Shown: positions 48,007 through 59,493, counted from the first letter of the stretch. The stretch: 64,000 bases of DNA from Oceanicoccus sp. KOV_DT_Chl (GCF_900120175.1 NZ_FQLF01000004.1:1-64000); one strand, 5' to 3'. Made by a program: numbers and translations. The notes: generated from the sequence alone by a model not told the origin.

Positions 48007-48290
48007 GGAGTTTTAAAGAGTTTGTGGTCAGAGTAAAGCCATGAAGATTCCTACACTTGCCAATTAAAGTAAGTTCAAAATTATTCACACCTAGCCATGA
48101 TATTCATGGATGAATCAATGGCCCGAATACGTCGTTTTACTCCTGAAGATATAACTCAACCTACTCAAAGTGAATTAGCCATAGCGTCGGGACGGTTTAA
48201 GGATGCGATAGATGCTCTGGGGAATCGCAGGCAGAGATTGCTGGAACTAGGCCTCAAAAGAAAGTAATCTTTACTCTGACCCCGAACTCC
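47965..48290. mobile_element. Small repeat-bounded element (MITE-like / RAYT-associated type)
   Basis: GGGGTCAGAGTAAA at 47987-48000 and its exact inverse TTTACTCTGACCCC at 48270-48283 bound about 300 bases. A partial direct copy (GGTCAGAGTAAA) lies at 48026-48037, and an imperfect inverse (TTTACTGCTCTGACC) at 47965-47979 could pair with the left copy. Such sequences commonly flank REP-associated (Y1) transposase genes in gammaproteobacteria. No transposase is present, so this would be a non-autonomous or decayed copy. Confidence 0.6.
48097..48267 (+). CDS. Small hypothetical protein inside the repeat element
   Basis: Open frame of 56 residues (from ATG 48097; other ATGs at 48106 and 48118) rich in Arg and Glu, for example MARIRRFTPEDITQ and ALGNRRQRLLELGLKRK. 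It ends three bases before the right inverted repeat. I recognise no family, and there is no good ribosome site. It may be cargo, a transposase leftover, or chance. Confidence 0.35.
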   Translation: MIFMDESMARIRRFTPEDITQPTQSELAIASGRFKDAIDALGNRRQRLLELGLKRK

Positions 48291-48293
48291 AAA

Positions 48294-48324
48294 AAAATGC
48301 CCCGTTCTGTGAACGAGGCATTTT
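48294..48324. terminator. Hairpin terminator next to tRNA-Leu
   Basis: AAAATGCC...CGTTC pairs with GAACG...GGCATTTT across a three-base TGT loop, with one bulged C. A and T runs flank it. It lies five bases past the 3' end of the minus-strand tRNA and is its likely terminator. Confidence 0.8.
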
Positions 48325-48328
48325 GATT

Positions 48329-48415
48329 TGGTACCAGAGGCCGGACTCGAACCGGCACGCTTTTAAGGGCGCGGGATTTTGAATCCCGTGTGTCTACCAA
48401 TTTCACCACTCTGGC
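48329..48415 (-). tRNA. tRNA-Leu (anticodon CAA)
   Basis: Minus-strand class II tRNA of 87 bases with encoded CCA. The acceptor pairs GCCAGAG with CTCTGGT; the anticodon stem CGGGA/TCCCG encloses the loop TTCAAAA, giving anticodon CAA for UUG. A long variable arm (GCGCCCTTAAAAGCGT) and T-arm with TTCGAGT are present. Confidence 0.96.
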
Positions 48416-48636
48416 TTAAAGCTGTTTGGCGCATTGCGCGAGCGCGGCATTATAGCAATAGAGTTTTAAAGGTCAACGGATTTTATTGCCGATGGCTGCT
48501 GCAAGTTGTTCATTATTAAGCCATTTCGGCTGGTTTGTGGTAGCGATTTACGATAATCTTGCGCGCCTATTGAGTTGTGCCTCATTTTTATTTCAGGTCC
48601 TGGTTTTCAAATCCCCATTATTTAGACTTCAGTGTT

Positions 48637-50866
<2,230 letters not shown>

Positions 50867-50882
50867 CCTGAAGGAGCTTGGT

Positions 50883-51203
50883 ATGTATAAGCTATGTTTT
50901 TTTGTACCACCCTCTCATTTGGAAGCTGTAAAGCAAGCCGTGTTCACTACCGGCGCTGGTTGCATTGGCAACTATGATCAGTGCTGCTGGCAGGTATTAG
51001 GGCAAGGACAGTTTCGCGCCTTGTCCGGGAGTGATCCTTTTATTGGTGAGTTAGGACAACTTGAGCAGGTTGACGAATATCGGGTCGAGCTAGTGTGCGA
51101 TGATCACTTGATAGGGCAGGCGGTGAGCGCGCTGAAATCAGCCCATCCTTACGAGGAGCCTGCCTATGATGTCTGGCGCTTGGAGTCGGTGCTAGTAGAT
51201 TAG
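50883..51203 (+). CDS. YqfO/NIF3-like small protein
   Basis: 106-residue protein matching the inserted PII-like domain of NIF3/YqfO proteins. It begins YKLCFFVPPSHLEAVKQAVF, has GCIGNYDQCCWQ and ends SAHPYEEPAYDVWRLE, all typical. Stand-alone copies are common in gammaproteobacteria; function unknown. ATG 50883 has AAGGAG. Its end overlaps a convergent gene by 12 bases. Confidence 0.85.
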   Translation: MYKLCFFVPPSHLEAVKQAVFTTGAGCIGNYDQCCWQVLGQGQFRALSGSDPFIGELGQLEQVDEYRVELVCDDHLIGQAVSALKSAHPYEEPAYDVWRLESVLVD

Positions 51204-51581
51204 ATACTTCTTTGGGGTGTAAGTGGCGATATCAGGAATTGCAGGGAAAGCTGAGGATGTCAGCGCTAGTGTTCGCGTGGAAGCGGTTTGGCTGCGAACT
51301 GGGTTCGCCGTCGGGGGGGCTGGCTTATTCAGTGCCTCTCTAAGTTCATCAAAGGATTGCTGCATCATTTCAGAGATACGAATGCAGGCGGCCAGTGGCG
51401 TTTTAGACAATCGTCGGGTGGAGTTTATTTGAAATTGTAAGCCAAGTAGACGCTGGTATACGGATTGTGAGGCGCTGCTGATAATTTGATCGGCCAGTTC
51501 ATTGCGTAATTTTTCCAGTTCATCAGGATTGTTCTGAGCCAGTTCCAGTAGTGTGTCGAAGTTGGGCATATCCGGTGTCAT
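51192..51581 (-). CDS. DUF3135-like hypothetical protein
   Basis: 129-residue cytoplasmic protein. It starts FDTLLELAQNNPDELEKLRNEL and contains GLQFQINSTRRLSKTPLAACI followed by RISEMM, the pattern of DUF3135 proteins, then a Pro- and Thr-rich low-complexity tail. Function unknown. It converges with the NIF3-like gene, overlapping it by 12 bases, and diverges from the nudix gene. Confidence 0.7.
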   Translation of the reverse strand: MTPDMPNFDTLLELAQNNPDELEKLRNELADQIISSASQSVYQRLLGLQFQINSTRRLSKTPLAACIRISEMMQQSFDELREALNKPAPPTANPVRSQTASTRTLALTSSAFPAIPDIATYTPKKYLIY

Positions 51582-51714
51582 GGTGAGCGGCCTCTAACAG
51601 GTGATTGTGGTTTAGCTGCGGCTTCAGTGCGGCTAGTCACCTCTGTTCTGGTTGTTATTTGAGCATGGATCGATGGTAACCCGATTTAGGAGTAACGTAT
51701 ATGCTGGTTTTTCT

Positions 51715-51742
51715 AATAATATAAAATTAATTTTATATTATT
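51715..51742. repeat. 28-base perfect AT-only palindrome
   Basis: From 51715 to 51742 the sequence (centred on ATTAAT at 51726-51731) equals its own reverse complement over all 28 bases. It lies in an AT-rich stretch between two divergent genes. It could extrude a cruciform, act as an operator or nucleation site for nucleoid proteins; function unknown. Confidence 0.75.
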
Positions 51743-51841
51743 TTATTAAATTTCAAATATTTAAGTATGTTATTTAATGTTATTTATTAGGTTTAATCGT
51801 GATTTTTTACCGCAGTTTTGGGTAGTGAGGTGCTTAATTCA

Positions 51842-52426
51842 GTGACCAGAGATTGGATGTTAGGCAGGATCCAGCAGCGGCTGGCGGCTTTCGAGCCCCG
51901 ATTATATAACAGCAATTACCGGCAGGCGGCGGTGTTGTTGGCAATAACTGCAGCTGAAGAGCCTGAACTGATCCTCACGCGAAGAGCCAGGCATTTAACG
52001 TTGCATCCGGGGGAGGTGGCATTTCCTGGTGGTAAGCGAGATCCTGAGGATGACAGTCTGTGGGCAACCGCACTAAGAGAAGCCAATGAGGAAGTGGGTT
52101 TGTTAGCAGCCGATGTGACTTGTGTTGGAGCGTTAAGTCAATATCTAACACGGACCAACATAAACATTTCACCCTTTGTTGCTTTTGTGCCTGATGGCTT
52201 AATGCTGACACCGAACCTTAATGAGCTGGATGCCATTTTTAAAACGCCCTTGCGTCATTTTTTAGAGCCGGACAATTTGCAGGCAGCTGAAAAGCCCTAT
52301 CGCGGCCGTCTTAAAAAAGTCCCTCATTTTGATTATCAGCAATATGGTATTTGGGGCGTGACAGCACTGATGATTATGGATTTAATGAATACTGCTTTTG
52401 ATGCAGGTTTAACCATCGATAATTAA
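51842..52426 (+). CDS. Nudix hydrolase, CoA pyrophosphatase (NudL) family
   Basis: 194-residue hydrolase probably cleaving CoA or related nucleotides. The NudL signature LILTRRARHLTLHPGEVAFP is followed by the Nudix box GGKRDPEDDSLWATALREANEEVG. Several starts are possible; I prefer GTG 51842, preceded by GAGGTG, over TTG 51818 or ATG 51857. It is followed by the carbonic anhydrase gene after 45 bases. Confidence 0.88.
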   Translation: MTRDWMLGRIQQRLAAFEPRLYNSNYRQAAVLLAITAAEEPELILTRRARHLTLHPGEVAFPGGKRDPEDDSLWATALREANEEVGLLAADVTCVGALSQYLTRTNINISPFVAFVPDGLMLTPNLNELDAIFKTPLRHFLEPDNLQAAEKPYRGRLKKVPHFDYQQYGIWGVTALMIMDLMNTAFDAGLTIDN

Positions 52427-52471
52427 GCACAAGTTTTATAATTTTTTTATATGTAATGTAAGGGTGATGAT

Positions 52472-52993
52472 GTGATTTACAGTCTGGATGATTTAAGTGT
52501 GCAGTTTCATGGCGATAATTTTGTTGCTGACAACGCCACCGTGATCGGTAATGTTAGTGTTGGAAACAATGTCAGTATTTGGTTTAACGTGGTGATCCGT
52601 GGTGACTCGGAGTTAATTAGCATTGGCGAGGATTGTAATATCCAGGATGGCTCGGTCTTGCATACGGATCCAGGGGTACCATTGACCCTGGGCAAAGGGG
52701 TTACCGTAGGGCATAAGGCGATGTTGCATGGTTGTACCGTAGGTGACTTCAGTTTAGTGGGCATTAATGCTGTGGTGTTAAATGGTGCGCGCATTGGCAA
52801 GCACTGTTTGATCGGTGCAAACACCTTAGTGCCAGAAAATATGGATGTTCCCGATGGTTCTTTGGTGGTGGGTTCCCCGGCCAAAATCAAGCGCCAGTTA
52901 ACAGCTGAGCAGCAGCTGGCTTTGGAGTTACAGGCACAGCACTATGTCACGAATGGTCAGCGCTTTGCCAAAGGCTTAAAAGTCCAAAATTAA
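52472..52993 (+). CDS. Gamma-type carbonic anhydrase family protein
   Basis: Left-handed beta-helix protein of 173 residues (YrdA/CaiE-like). Hexapeptide repeats run through [21 protein letters not shown] to [20 protein letters not shown]. The zinc-type histidines are in LHTDPGVPL and [12 protein letters not shown]. Some members hydrate carbon dioxide, others have lost activity; the metal histidines look intact here. It starts at GTG 52472. Confidence 0.9.
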   Translation: MIYSLDDLSVQFHGDNFVADNATVIGNVSVGNNVSIWFNVVIRGDSELISIGEDCNIQDGSVLHTDPGVPLTLGKGVTVGHKAMLHGCTVGDFSLVGINAVVLNGARIGKHCLIGANTLVPENMDVPDGSLVVGSPAKIKRQLTAEQQLALELQAQHYVTNGQRFAKGLKVQN

Positions 52994-53037
52994 TTGGCAG
53001 GTATTATTGTAATGCTAGTGAAGTGTGTGAGTAGTGT

Positions 53038-53226
53038 ATGAGTGAAGAAGTAAAATCACCCTGTATTTCAGTGTGTGTGCTTAATGAAGATGATGTATGT
53101 GAAGGGTGTTATCGCAGTGCGCAGGAAATTACTGATTGGTCGGTTTTATCCAATACTGAAAAGCAGTCGGTCATGGTTGAGGTGCGGCAACGTTTCAAGC
53201 AACTGAATAAACATTTGTTATTGTAA
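53038..53226 (+). CDS. DUF1289 small Cys-rich protein
   Basis: 62-residue protein with the DUF1289 pattern SPCISVCVLNEDDVCEGCYR, then EITDWSVLSNTEKQ. The four to five cysteines suggest metal binding; function unknown. It follows the carbonic anhydrase gene on the same strand and converges with the CorC-like gene, 14 bases away. Confidence 0.88.
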   Translation: MSEEVKSPCISVCVLNEDDVCEGCYRSAQEITDWSVLSNTEKQSVMVEVRQRFKQLNKHLLL

Positions 53227-53240
53227 GTGCCGGTTCGTTT

Positions 53241-54521
53241 TTATTTTTCCTGCTCGGGTCCCTCAAAGGCAATGGCCTTGACGGTTTTGGCGATATTGTC
53301 TTTGATTTCCAAAATCTCAAAATGATAATTATTAATGGTGACACCCACCTGGGCGTCGGGAAAAGATTCGAGATTTTCCAGTAATAAGCCACTCAGGGTT
53401 TTTGGTCCTTCGGTGGGTAATTCCCAGCCCAGACTTTTGTTCACTTCGCGGATAGTGGTGGTGCCGTTAATAATAAATGAACCATCCTGTTGCGAGTGTA
53501 TATCCCGTAACTGGCTGGTCATGTTGGAGGTGAATTCGCCAACAATCTCTTCAAGAATATCTTCCAATGTCACCAAGCCCTGGACTACCCCGTATTCATC
53601 AACCACGATGCCCATGCGTCGTTTCTGGTGCTGGAAATTAACCAGCTGCATATGCAGTGGGGTGATTTCCGGTGTGAAGTAAGGTTCGCGAATTTGTGAC
53701 ATCAAGCTGTTACGATCGAGGTTGCCATTTTCATCGATGACGCGACTTATATTGCGTTGGTGGAATATCCCCACCACATTGTTAACGTCATCTTTAAAAA
53801 CCGGAATGCGGGTAAACTCCAGGCTACGTAAGTGCTCAAGTAGCGTTAGATCATCGTCATTTAAATCGATTCCGACAATTTCATTGCGCGGAATCATAAT
53901 ATCTTCTACGGACGCCTGTTCCAGATCGAGAATATTAAGCAGCATGCCCTGGTGGCGTTGAGGGATGTGTGGTCCAGCTTCGCCAACAATAGTTCGAAGT
54001 TCTTCAGGGCTAAGTTGTTCTTGGTTGCCAAGGCGGGTATCAATGCCGATTAATCGCAGGATGCGGTTAGTAATGTTATTAATGAACCAAACCAGTGGAT
54101 AGAGAATGAACAACAATGGCGTAAGTATATTACTTGCTGGAAAGGCAATCTTTTCAGGGTAGAAAGCGGCAATTGTTTTGGGGGTGATTTCAGCAAAAAT
54201 TAAAAAGACCAGGGTCAGGATAATGGGACCGATAACAACGGATGCCGCTTCGCCCCAGAGTCGAATAACAATAACGGTAAATAATGAGGCGCCAATAAAG
54301 TTCACCAGATTGTTACCAATCAATATTAGGCTGATCAGCCGGTCGGGGTATTTCAGCAATTTTGATGCGCGAATGGCGCCTTTGTGCCCTTTATTACGAA
54401 GATGTTTCAAACGGTAGCGATTGAGCGACATCATGCCAGTTTCGGCACTGGAGAAAAAAGCAGAAAGCATGAGCAAAACCGCCAGAATGGCGAAGAGAAG
54501 TTCTAACGATAACTCGTTCAA
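53241..54521 (-). CDS. CNNM/HlyC-CorC family transporter or Mg/Co efflux-related protein
   Basis: 426-residue inner-membrane protein. An N-terminal DUF21 (CNNM) domain with about four helices (LFAILAVLLMLSAFFSSAETG, LISLILIGNNLVNFIGASLF) is followed by two CBS domains (VEDIMIPRNEIVGIDLND; YGVVQGLVTLEDILEEIVGE) and a CorC_HlyC domain. It resembles YfjD and is adjacent to ypjD and ffh as in Pseudomonas. Likely role is magnesium or cobalt transport homeostasis. Confidence 0.92.
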   Translation of the reverse strand: MNELSLELLFAILAVLLMLSAFFSSAETGMMSLNRYRLKHLRNKGHKGAIRASKLLKYPDRLISLILIGNNLVNFIGASLFTVIVIRLWGEAASVVIGPIILTLVFLIFAEITPKTIAAFYPEKIAFPASNILTPLLFILYPLVWFINNITNRILRLIGIDTRLGNQEQLSPEELRTIVGEAGPHIPQRHQGMLLNILDLEQASVEDIMIPRNEIVGIDLNDDDLTLLEHLRSLEFTRIPVFKDDVNNVVGIFHQRNISRVIDENGNLDRNSLMSQIREPYFTPEITPLHMQLVNFQHQKRRMGIVVDEYGVVQGLVTLEDILEEIVGEFTSNMTSQLRDIHSQQDGSFIINGTTTIREVNKSLGWELPTEGPKTLSGLLLENLESFPDAQVGVTINNYHFEILEIKDNIAKTVKAIAFEGPEQEK

Positions 54522-54631
54522 CGAGTGGTGTTCCTTTAATTATTGGCAGGCGCTTATATTGAACAAAAAGTTCAGAAGCTGCAACCGGTTAAAATGGATG
54601 TTTTTAGTCTTTTTCGATGATGGCTGGCTAA

Positions 54632-55431
54632 TTAGGTAAGGACTAGCTCGAGTACAAATTTACTGCCGTAATAGGCCAGCATCAGGGCGATAAATCCACC
54701 GATAGTCCAGCGAGCGGCTGTTTGGCTGCGCCAGCCGAGTTGGTGGCGCCCCCATAACAGCGTGGCAAAAAGTCCCCAGGCAACAAAACTAAAAAAAGTT
54801 TTATGGGCTAAATGTTGGGCGAAAATATCCTCAATAAAGATAAAGCCAGTAACCAGTGAGAGAGTCAGGAACACAATGCCTAGCCAGAGTAATTCAAAAA
54901 GAATTTGCTCCATGGTTTGAAGTGGTGGCAGCGCTTTAAGGATGCCACCCATGTGTCGGTGTTTTAAATGGCGCTCCTGCAATGCCAGTGTGATGGCCTG
55001 AATGGTGGCAATAGTCAGTAGGCTATAAGCCAGAATAGAGATCAATATATGGCTGAACATACCGGCAGAGATTGTGTTATGTAAGACAATCGCGGGGGAT
55101 GCAAAGCTGGAGGCGATCACTGATAAGGCTGCCAACGGGTAGAGCGCAATAACTAAAGTATTGGTGGGGCGTCGCAGCAGGCTGATCAGGGTGATAGCGC
55201 TGATGACGCAGAATATAAGCGAGGATACCCGGTAAAAACCAATATCGATGATCTGGTCACGGTAAATGGTATGGATAGCGCTGTAGCTGTGTGCAACGAC
55301 GGCGATCAGGCTCAGGCTTAATAACAGGCCTTTAGCGGGGGCGGCGTTGATTGCTTAACTAAGTACCTGACTTGCAGTGCTGCTGCTAGCAGGTATAGCG
55401 AGATGGCAATGGTATTGGCGATTGTGATCAT
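54632..55431 (-). CDS. ypjD: YpjD/CcsA-like inner membrane protein, frameshifted
   Basis: Multi-pass membrane protein of the cytochrome c assembly (CcsA/HemX) family, about 266 residues after correction. From ATG 55431 it reads ITIANTIAISLYLLAAALQVRYLV, then stops in a C-rich stretch. One extra C in the run at about 55336-55340 restores AKGLLLSLSLIAVVAHSYSAIH and links to the downstream frame (AALSVIASSFASP, HNTISAGMFSHILISILAYS, HKTFFSFVAWGLFATLLWGRHQLGWR). It diverges from ffh and follows the CorC-like gene's strand. Function in haem handling is suggested by family, not shown. Confidence 0.87.
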
Positions 55432-55603
55432 TGATATCAATTAATGGCTACGGAAAAGTAGGAAATCTTTGTTGTTGGTTTTAGTTCGTACGCTTGCTCG
55501 GTTATACTTCAACAGTTTAGGGCCATTAAATCAACCATAAGCACTCTTGCTGTTGCTAATTTGAATACGTTAGCACAAACAGAGTCATGAGAATTGCTAA
55601 ATT

Positions 55604-56980
55604 ATGTTCGAGAATCTAACAGACCGACTTTCCGGTTCATTAAGAAGTATTACTGGTCAGGCGCGGCTGACTGAGGAAAATATTCAGGGCACCTTGCGTG
55701 AGGTGAGGATGGCGTTGCTGGAAGCTGACGTCGCGTTACCTGTCGTTAAAGATTTTGTTGAGGCGGTAAAGCAGCGGGCGGTAGGTCAGGATGTCAGCAA
55801 GAGCCTGAACCCTGGTCAGATGTTCGTCAAAATTGTTAATGATGAATTACAGGCAGTGATGGGGCAGGCCAATGAAACCCTGAATCTATCGGTACAGCCC
55901 CCCGCGGTTATTCTGATGGCTGGTTTGCAGGGTGCAGGTAAGACTACTTCGGTGGCCAAGTTAGCGCGTTTTCTGCAAGAGAAAGAAAAGAAAAAAGTGA
56001 TGGTTGTCAGTGCTGATGTGTATCGTCCGGCCGCAATCAAGCAATTGGAAACCTTAGCTACAGAAGTCGGTGCCTTGTTTTTCCCTTCATCAATCGAGCA
56101 AAAGCCTATTGATATCGCCAATGCCGCTATTGCAGCGGCTAAATTGCAATTTGCCGATGTGGTGATTGTGGATACCGCTGGTCGTCTGGCGATTGATGAA
56201 GCGATGATGGCAGAGATCAAGCAGTTACATGCAGCGATTACGCCAGCTGAAACCTTGTTTGTCGTGGACGCAATGACCGGTCAGGATGCCGCTAATACAG
56301 CCAAAGCCTTTAATGATGCGTTGCCGTTAACGGGGGTGGTATTAACCAAAGCCGACGCTGATAGCCGTGGTGGTGCTGCATTATCTGTTCGTCATATCAC
56401 CGGTAAGCCGATCAAGTTTCTTGGTGTGGGTGAAAAAACCACTGCTTTGGATCCATTTCATCCCGACCGTATCGCCTCTCGCATTTTGGGGATGGGTGAC
56501 GTCTTATCATTAATCGAAGAGGCGGAACAAAAGCTCGATAAGAAAAAAGCGGAAAAACTCGCGCAAAAAATCAAAAAGGGTAAGCGCTTCGATCTGGAAG
56601 ATCTGCGTGATCAGTTACAACAGATGAAGGACATGGGCGGTATCAGCGATATGCTTGATAAGCTGCCGGGCATGGGAAATATCGCTCAGGCTGCGCAATC
56701 ACAAATCGACAACAAAATGTTTACTCGCATGGAAGCCATTATTAACTCTATGACCCCTCAAGAGCGCCGCAACCCGGATGTGCTAAACGGTTCGCGCAAA
56801 AAGCGTATCACGGCGGGCTCTGGTACTGATATTCAGGATTTGAACCGGCTGCTGAAACAGCATAAGCAAATGGCCAAAATGATGAAAAAGATGAAATCCA
56901 AAGGCGGTATGGCGAATATGATGCGCGGCCTTGGTGGCATGATGCCACCTGGCGGCAAGGGTGGTTTCCCTGGCATGTAA
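55604..56980 (+). CDS. ffh: Signal recognition particle protein Ffh
   Basis: GTPase that binds 4.5S RNA and delivers nascent membrane proteins to FtsY. It starts MFENLTDRLSGSLRSITG, with GTPase motifs LMAGLQGAGKTTSVAKLA, VDTAGRLAIDE and LTKADADSRGG, and a methionine-rich M domain ending QMAKMMKKMKSKGGMANMMRG. The length of 458 residues is normal. It precedes the rpsP operon, as in Pseudomonas. Confidence 0.97.
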   Translation: MFENLTDRLSGSLRSITGQARLTEENIQGTLREVRMALLEADVALPVVKDFVEAVKQRAVGQDVSKSLNPGQMFVKIVNDELQAVMGQANETLNLSVQPPAVILMAGLQGAGKTTSVAKLARFLQEKEKKKVMVVSADVYRPAAIKQLETLATEVGALFFPSSIEQKPIDIANAAIAAAKLQFADVVIVDTAGRLAIDEAMMAEIKQLHAAITPAETLFVVDAMTGQDAANTAKAFNDALPLTGVVLTKADADSRGGAALSVRHITGKPIKFLGVGEKTTALDPFHPDRIASRILGMGDVLSLIEEAEQKLDKKKAEKLAQKIKKGKRFDLEDLRDQLQQMKDMGGISDMLDKLPGMGNIAQAAQSQIDNKMFTRMEAIINSMTPQERRNPDVLNGSRKKRITAGSGTDIQDLNRLLKQHKQMAKMMKKMKSKGGMANMMRGLGGMMPPGGKGGFPGM

Positions 56981-57075
56981 GGCGGATTTTGCTTCTGAGA
57001 AGGGCTATTGGCGTTAAATTCGCGCTAAATAGCCGCTAAGTCCCTGAAATAGGGCTAAAAAACTGTTCACAATAG

Positions 57076-57104
57076 TTCCAAATTGCTGGTCTTTACCGTA
57101 GAAT
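57076..57104 (+). promoter_or_regulatory. Candidate sigma-70 promoter of the rpsP operon
   Basis: TTCCAA at 57076-57081 and TAGAAT at 57099-57104, 17 bases apart, upstream of rpsP. The -10 is a good match, the -35 is moderate. An untranslated leader of about 100 bases would follow. Confidence 0.5.
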
Positions 57105-57136
57105 ACGCCGCCTTTCCGGGGCTCTATGGTTTCGGA

Positions 57137-57150
57137 CCTGCCATGGCAGG
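57137..57150. promoter_or_regulatory. Palindromic hairpin in the rpsP leader
   Basis: CCTGCCATGGCAGG is a 14-base perfect palindrome, able to form a five-base-pair hairpin with loop CATG in the rpsP leader RNA. It lies about 60 bases before the start codon. A translational or processing role is possible but unproven. Confidence 0.45.
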
Positions 57151-57211
57151 AATTAATTTATCGTGTATGGGCTGCGTTTAGCCCGGCCAAATCAGTAGGA
57201 AATATAGCGTA

Positions 57212-57457
57212 ATGGTAACTATTCGTTTATCTCGTGGCGGCTCCAAGAAGCGTCCTTTTTATCACTTGAATGTCAGTGACAGCCGCACTTCACGTAATGG
57301 TCGTTTCATTGAACGTGTTGGCTTTTTCAATCCAATCGCCAGTGGCGCTGAAGAGCGTTTACGTGTTGATCAGGATCGCATTGAATATTGGGTTGGCCAG
57401 GGCGCTCAATTATCCGAGCGTGTTGCTAAGTTGGTTGCAGAAGTTAAAGCAGCTTAA
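57212..57457 (+). CDS. rpsP: 30S ribosomal protein S16
   Basis: Small-subunit ribosomal protein of 81 residues with the signature [17 protein letters not shown], then [21 protein letters not shown]. It opens the conserved rpsP-rimM-trmD-rplS operon. AGGAAA provides the ribosome site. Confidence 0.98.
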   Translation: MVTIRLSRGGSKKRPFYHLNVSDSRTSRNGRFIERVGFFNPIASGAEERLRVDQDRIEYWVGQGAQLSERVAKLVAEVKAA

Positions 57458-57468
57458 CGGCAGCGATA

Positions 57469-58008
57469 ATGGTTGACCCCGCTGAGTTGATCGTCGTTGG
57501 AAAAATTACGACGGTTTATGGTGTTAAAGGTTGGGTCAAGATTCATTCTTTTACTGATCCCATGGAAAATCTATTGGGCTATCAGCAATGTTTTCTTGAG
57601 CGCGGCGGCCAATGGCAACCGTTAGTGATTGAAGACGCCAAATTTCACGGTAAAGGTCTAGTGGCTTTAATAGCCGGAGTTAACGACCGTGAACAGGCAA
57701 GGCTTTATTGCCAGTGCAATATAGCGGTTGAGCGATCAGCCATGCCTGAGTTGGAAGAGGATGAATATTACTGGCATCAGCTTGAAGGGTTAGAGGTCTA
57801 TACCTCCGGCGCCGATGGTAAAGAGTTGTTGCTAGGCACGGTACAGGAAATGATGGAAACCGGTGCTAACGATGTACTGGTGGTAAAAAAGAGTAAGGGC
57901 AGTATTGATAAGCGGGAGCGGTTAATTCCGTGGTTGCCGGATCAGGTGATCAAGCTGGTTGATACTGATGCTGGTTTAATTCGTGTTGATTGGGATCCCG
58001 AGTTTTAA
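57469..58008 (+). CDS. rimM: Ribosome maturation factor RimM
   Basis: Assists 16S rRNA processing and 30S assembly through binding S19. It starts VVGKITTVYGVKGWVKIHSF, contains ECDYYWHQLEG-type PRC domain sequence (EDEYYWHQLEGLEVY) and LIPWLPDQVIKLVD near the end. The 179 residues fit. Eleven bases separate it from rpsP. Confidence 0.95.
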   Translation: MVDPAELIVVGKITTVYGVKGWVKIHSFTDPMENLLGYQQCFLERGGQWQPLVIEDAKFHGKGLVALIAGVNDREQARLYCQCNIAVERSAMPELEEDEYYWHQLEGLEVYTSGADGKELLLGTVQEMMETGANDVLVVKKSKGSIDKRERLIPWLPDQVIKLVDTDAGLIRVDWDPEF

Positions 58009-58072
58009 TGAGATCCGTTGTTGGATTGATATCGATACAAACCGGTATGCAGTGTTTTAGGGTGCACAGCTG

Positions 58073-58816
58073 ATGCAAATAGGTGTAATCACACTGTTTC
58101 CCGAAATGCTGGCAGCGGTAACTGAAAGTGGTATCAGTGGCCGTGCAGTAAAACAGAATTTACTGACAGTGCAGAGCTGGAACCCTCGTGATTTTACCGA
58201 GGATAAACACCGCACTGTCGATGATCGTCCCTACGGCGGAGGCCCTGGGATGGTGATGAAAGTCGCCCCCTTACGTGCAGCGATTGCCGCAGCGAAGCAG
58301 CAATTGTCCACGGCGAAAGTGATATATCTTTCACCGCAGGGTCGCAAACTGGATCAGGCTGGGGTAGAGCTACTCAGTCAGAATCAACAATTAATTTTTG
58401 TCGCTGGTCGTTACGAAGGTATCGACGAGCGTTTAATCGAAACGGAAGTCGATGAAGAGTGGTCCATTGGTGACTATGTATTGAGTGGCGGCGAATTGGC
58501 TGCGATGGTAATGATCGACACCTTGGTGCGACAAATACCCGGGGCATTAGGTCATGAGCAATCAGCGCAAGAAGACTCTTTTGCAGTTGATGGATTACTG
58601 GATTGTCCACACTACACCAGGCCTGAATTATTAGAGGGGCTGCCAGTACCGGAGGTACTGATGAGTGGCGATCATGAAAAAATTCGGCGTTGGCGTTTAC
58701 AGCAAGCGTTAGGTCGAACCTGGTTGCGAAGACGCGAGCTGATAGAAAGCCGCGAATTAAGCGCCGAAGAGCAAGAATTATTGGCCAGTTTTATTGCGGC
58801 ATATAAGCAACTATAA
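58073..58816 (+). CDS. trmD: tRNA (guanine-37-N1)-methyltransferase
   Basis: Methylates G37 next to the anticodon of several tRNAs, preventing frameshifts. The knot-fold methyltransferase motifs are [45 protein letters not shown] and the loop [16 protein letters not shown], with SPQGRKLDQ. The 247-residue length is usual. Confidence 0.97.
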   Translation: MQIGVITLFPEMLAAVTESGISGRAVKQNLLTVQSWNPRDFTEDKHRTVDDRPYGGGPGMVMKVAPLRAAIAAAKQQLSTAKVIYLSPQGRKLDQAGVELLSQNQQLIFVAGRYEGIDERLIETEVDEEWSIGDYVLSGGELAAMVMIDTLVRQIPGALGHEQSAQEDSFAVDGLLDCPHYTRPELLEGLPVPEVLMSGDHEKIRRWRLQQALGRTWLRRRELIESRELSAEEQELLASFIAAYKQL

Positions 58817-58961
58817 AACAGGTACAGCGTTTTCATCCGGACCAATGTATGTGTGTGTTTTTCAGTCGCTAAGCGAGAATTTCACATAGTAGCGGCATAT
58901 AAGTACGGGGTAACTACTGACTGCAGTCAACAAGCTGGGTCAGGACTATTAGGAGTAAGTA

Positions 58962-59318
58962 ATGAGCACCAACAAAATTATCGCTGAATTAGAAGCGGAA
59001 CAAATGAGCAAAGAGATTCCTGCGTTTGCCCCGGGTGATACCGTGGTTGTGCAGGTAAAAGTTATTGACGGCGATCGCGAGCGTCTACAGGCATTTGAAG
59101 GCGTGGTAATCGGTGTTCGTAACCGTGCACTGAATTCTGCTTTTACTGTCCGTAAGATATCTCACGGCATTGGTGTTGAACGTACTTTTCAAACCTATAG
59201 TCCTTTGGTGGATAGCATTGAAGTTAAGCGCCGCGGTGATGTTCGCCAGGCCAAGCTATACTACTTGCGTGAATTGAGTGGTCGTGCCGCTCGTATTAAA
59301 GAGAAATTGGCTAAATAA
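58962..59318 (+). CDS. rplS: 50S ribosomal protein L19
   Basis: Large-subunit protein of 118 residues located at the subunit interface. Family sequence includes [40 protein letters not shown] and [20 protein letters not shown]. Preceded by AGGAG; followed by a strong terminator, ending the rpsP operon. Confidence 0.98.
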   Translation: MSTNKIIAELEAEQMSKEIPAFAPGDTVVVQVKVIDGDRERLQAFEGVVIGVRNRALNSAFTVRKISHGIGVERTFQTYSPLVDSIEVKRRGDVRQAKLYYLRELSGRAARIKEKLAK

Positions 59319-59365
59319 CCAGTAGCGAATAAATCGGGCTGATTAATTCGATCAGCAGCTTATAG

Positions 59366-59391
59366 AAAGGCAGCCATTGGCTGCCTTTTTT
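59366..59391 (+). terminator. Terminator after rplS
   Basis: Stem AAAGGCAGCCA with TGGCTGCCTTT closed by a minimal loop, then a run of T bases, about 48 bases after the rplS stop. Marks the end of the rpsP-rimM-trmD-rplS operon. Confidence 0.88.
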
Positions 59392-59493
59392 ATGCGCGAA
59401 TGAAAGTATCGCCCAGCTTAGTTGTAAATTGCTAGCCAAATTAGACACTCAGCACTTGTGGTTGTTTGCGAAGCGCGGCAAGCTAGTGCCACG

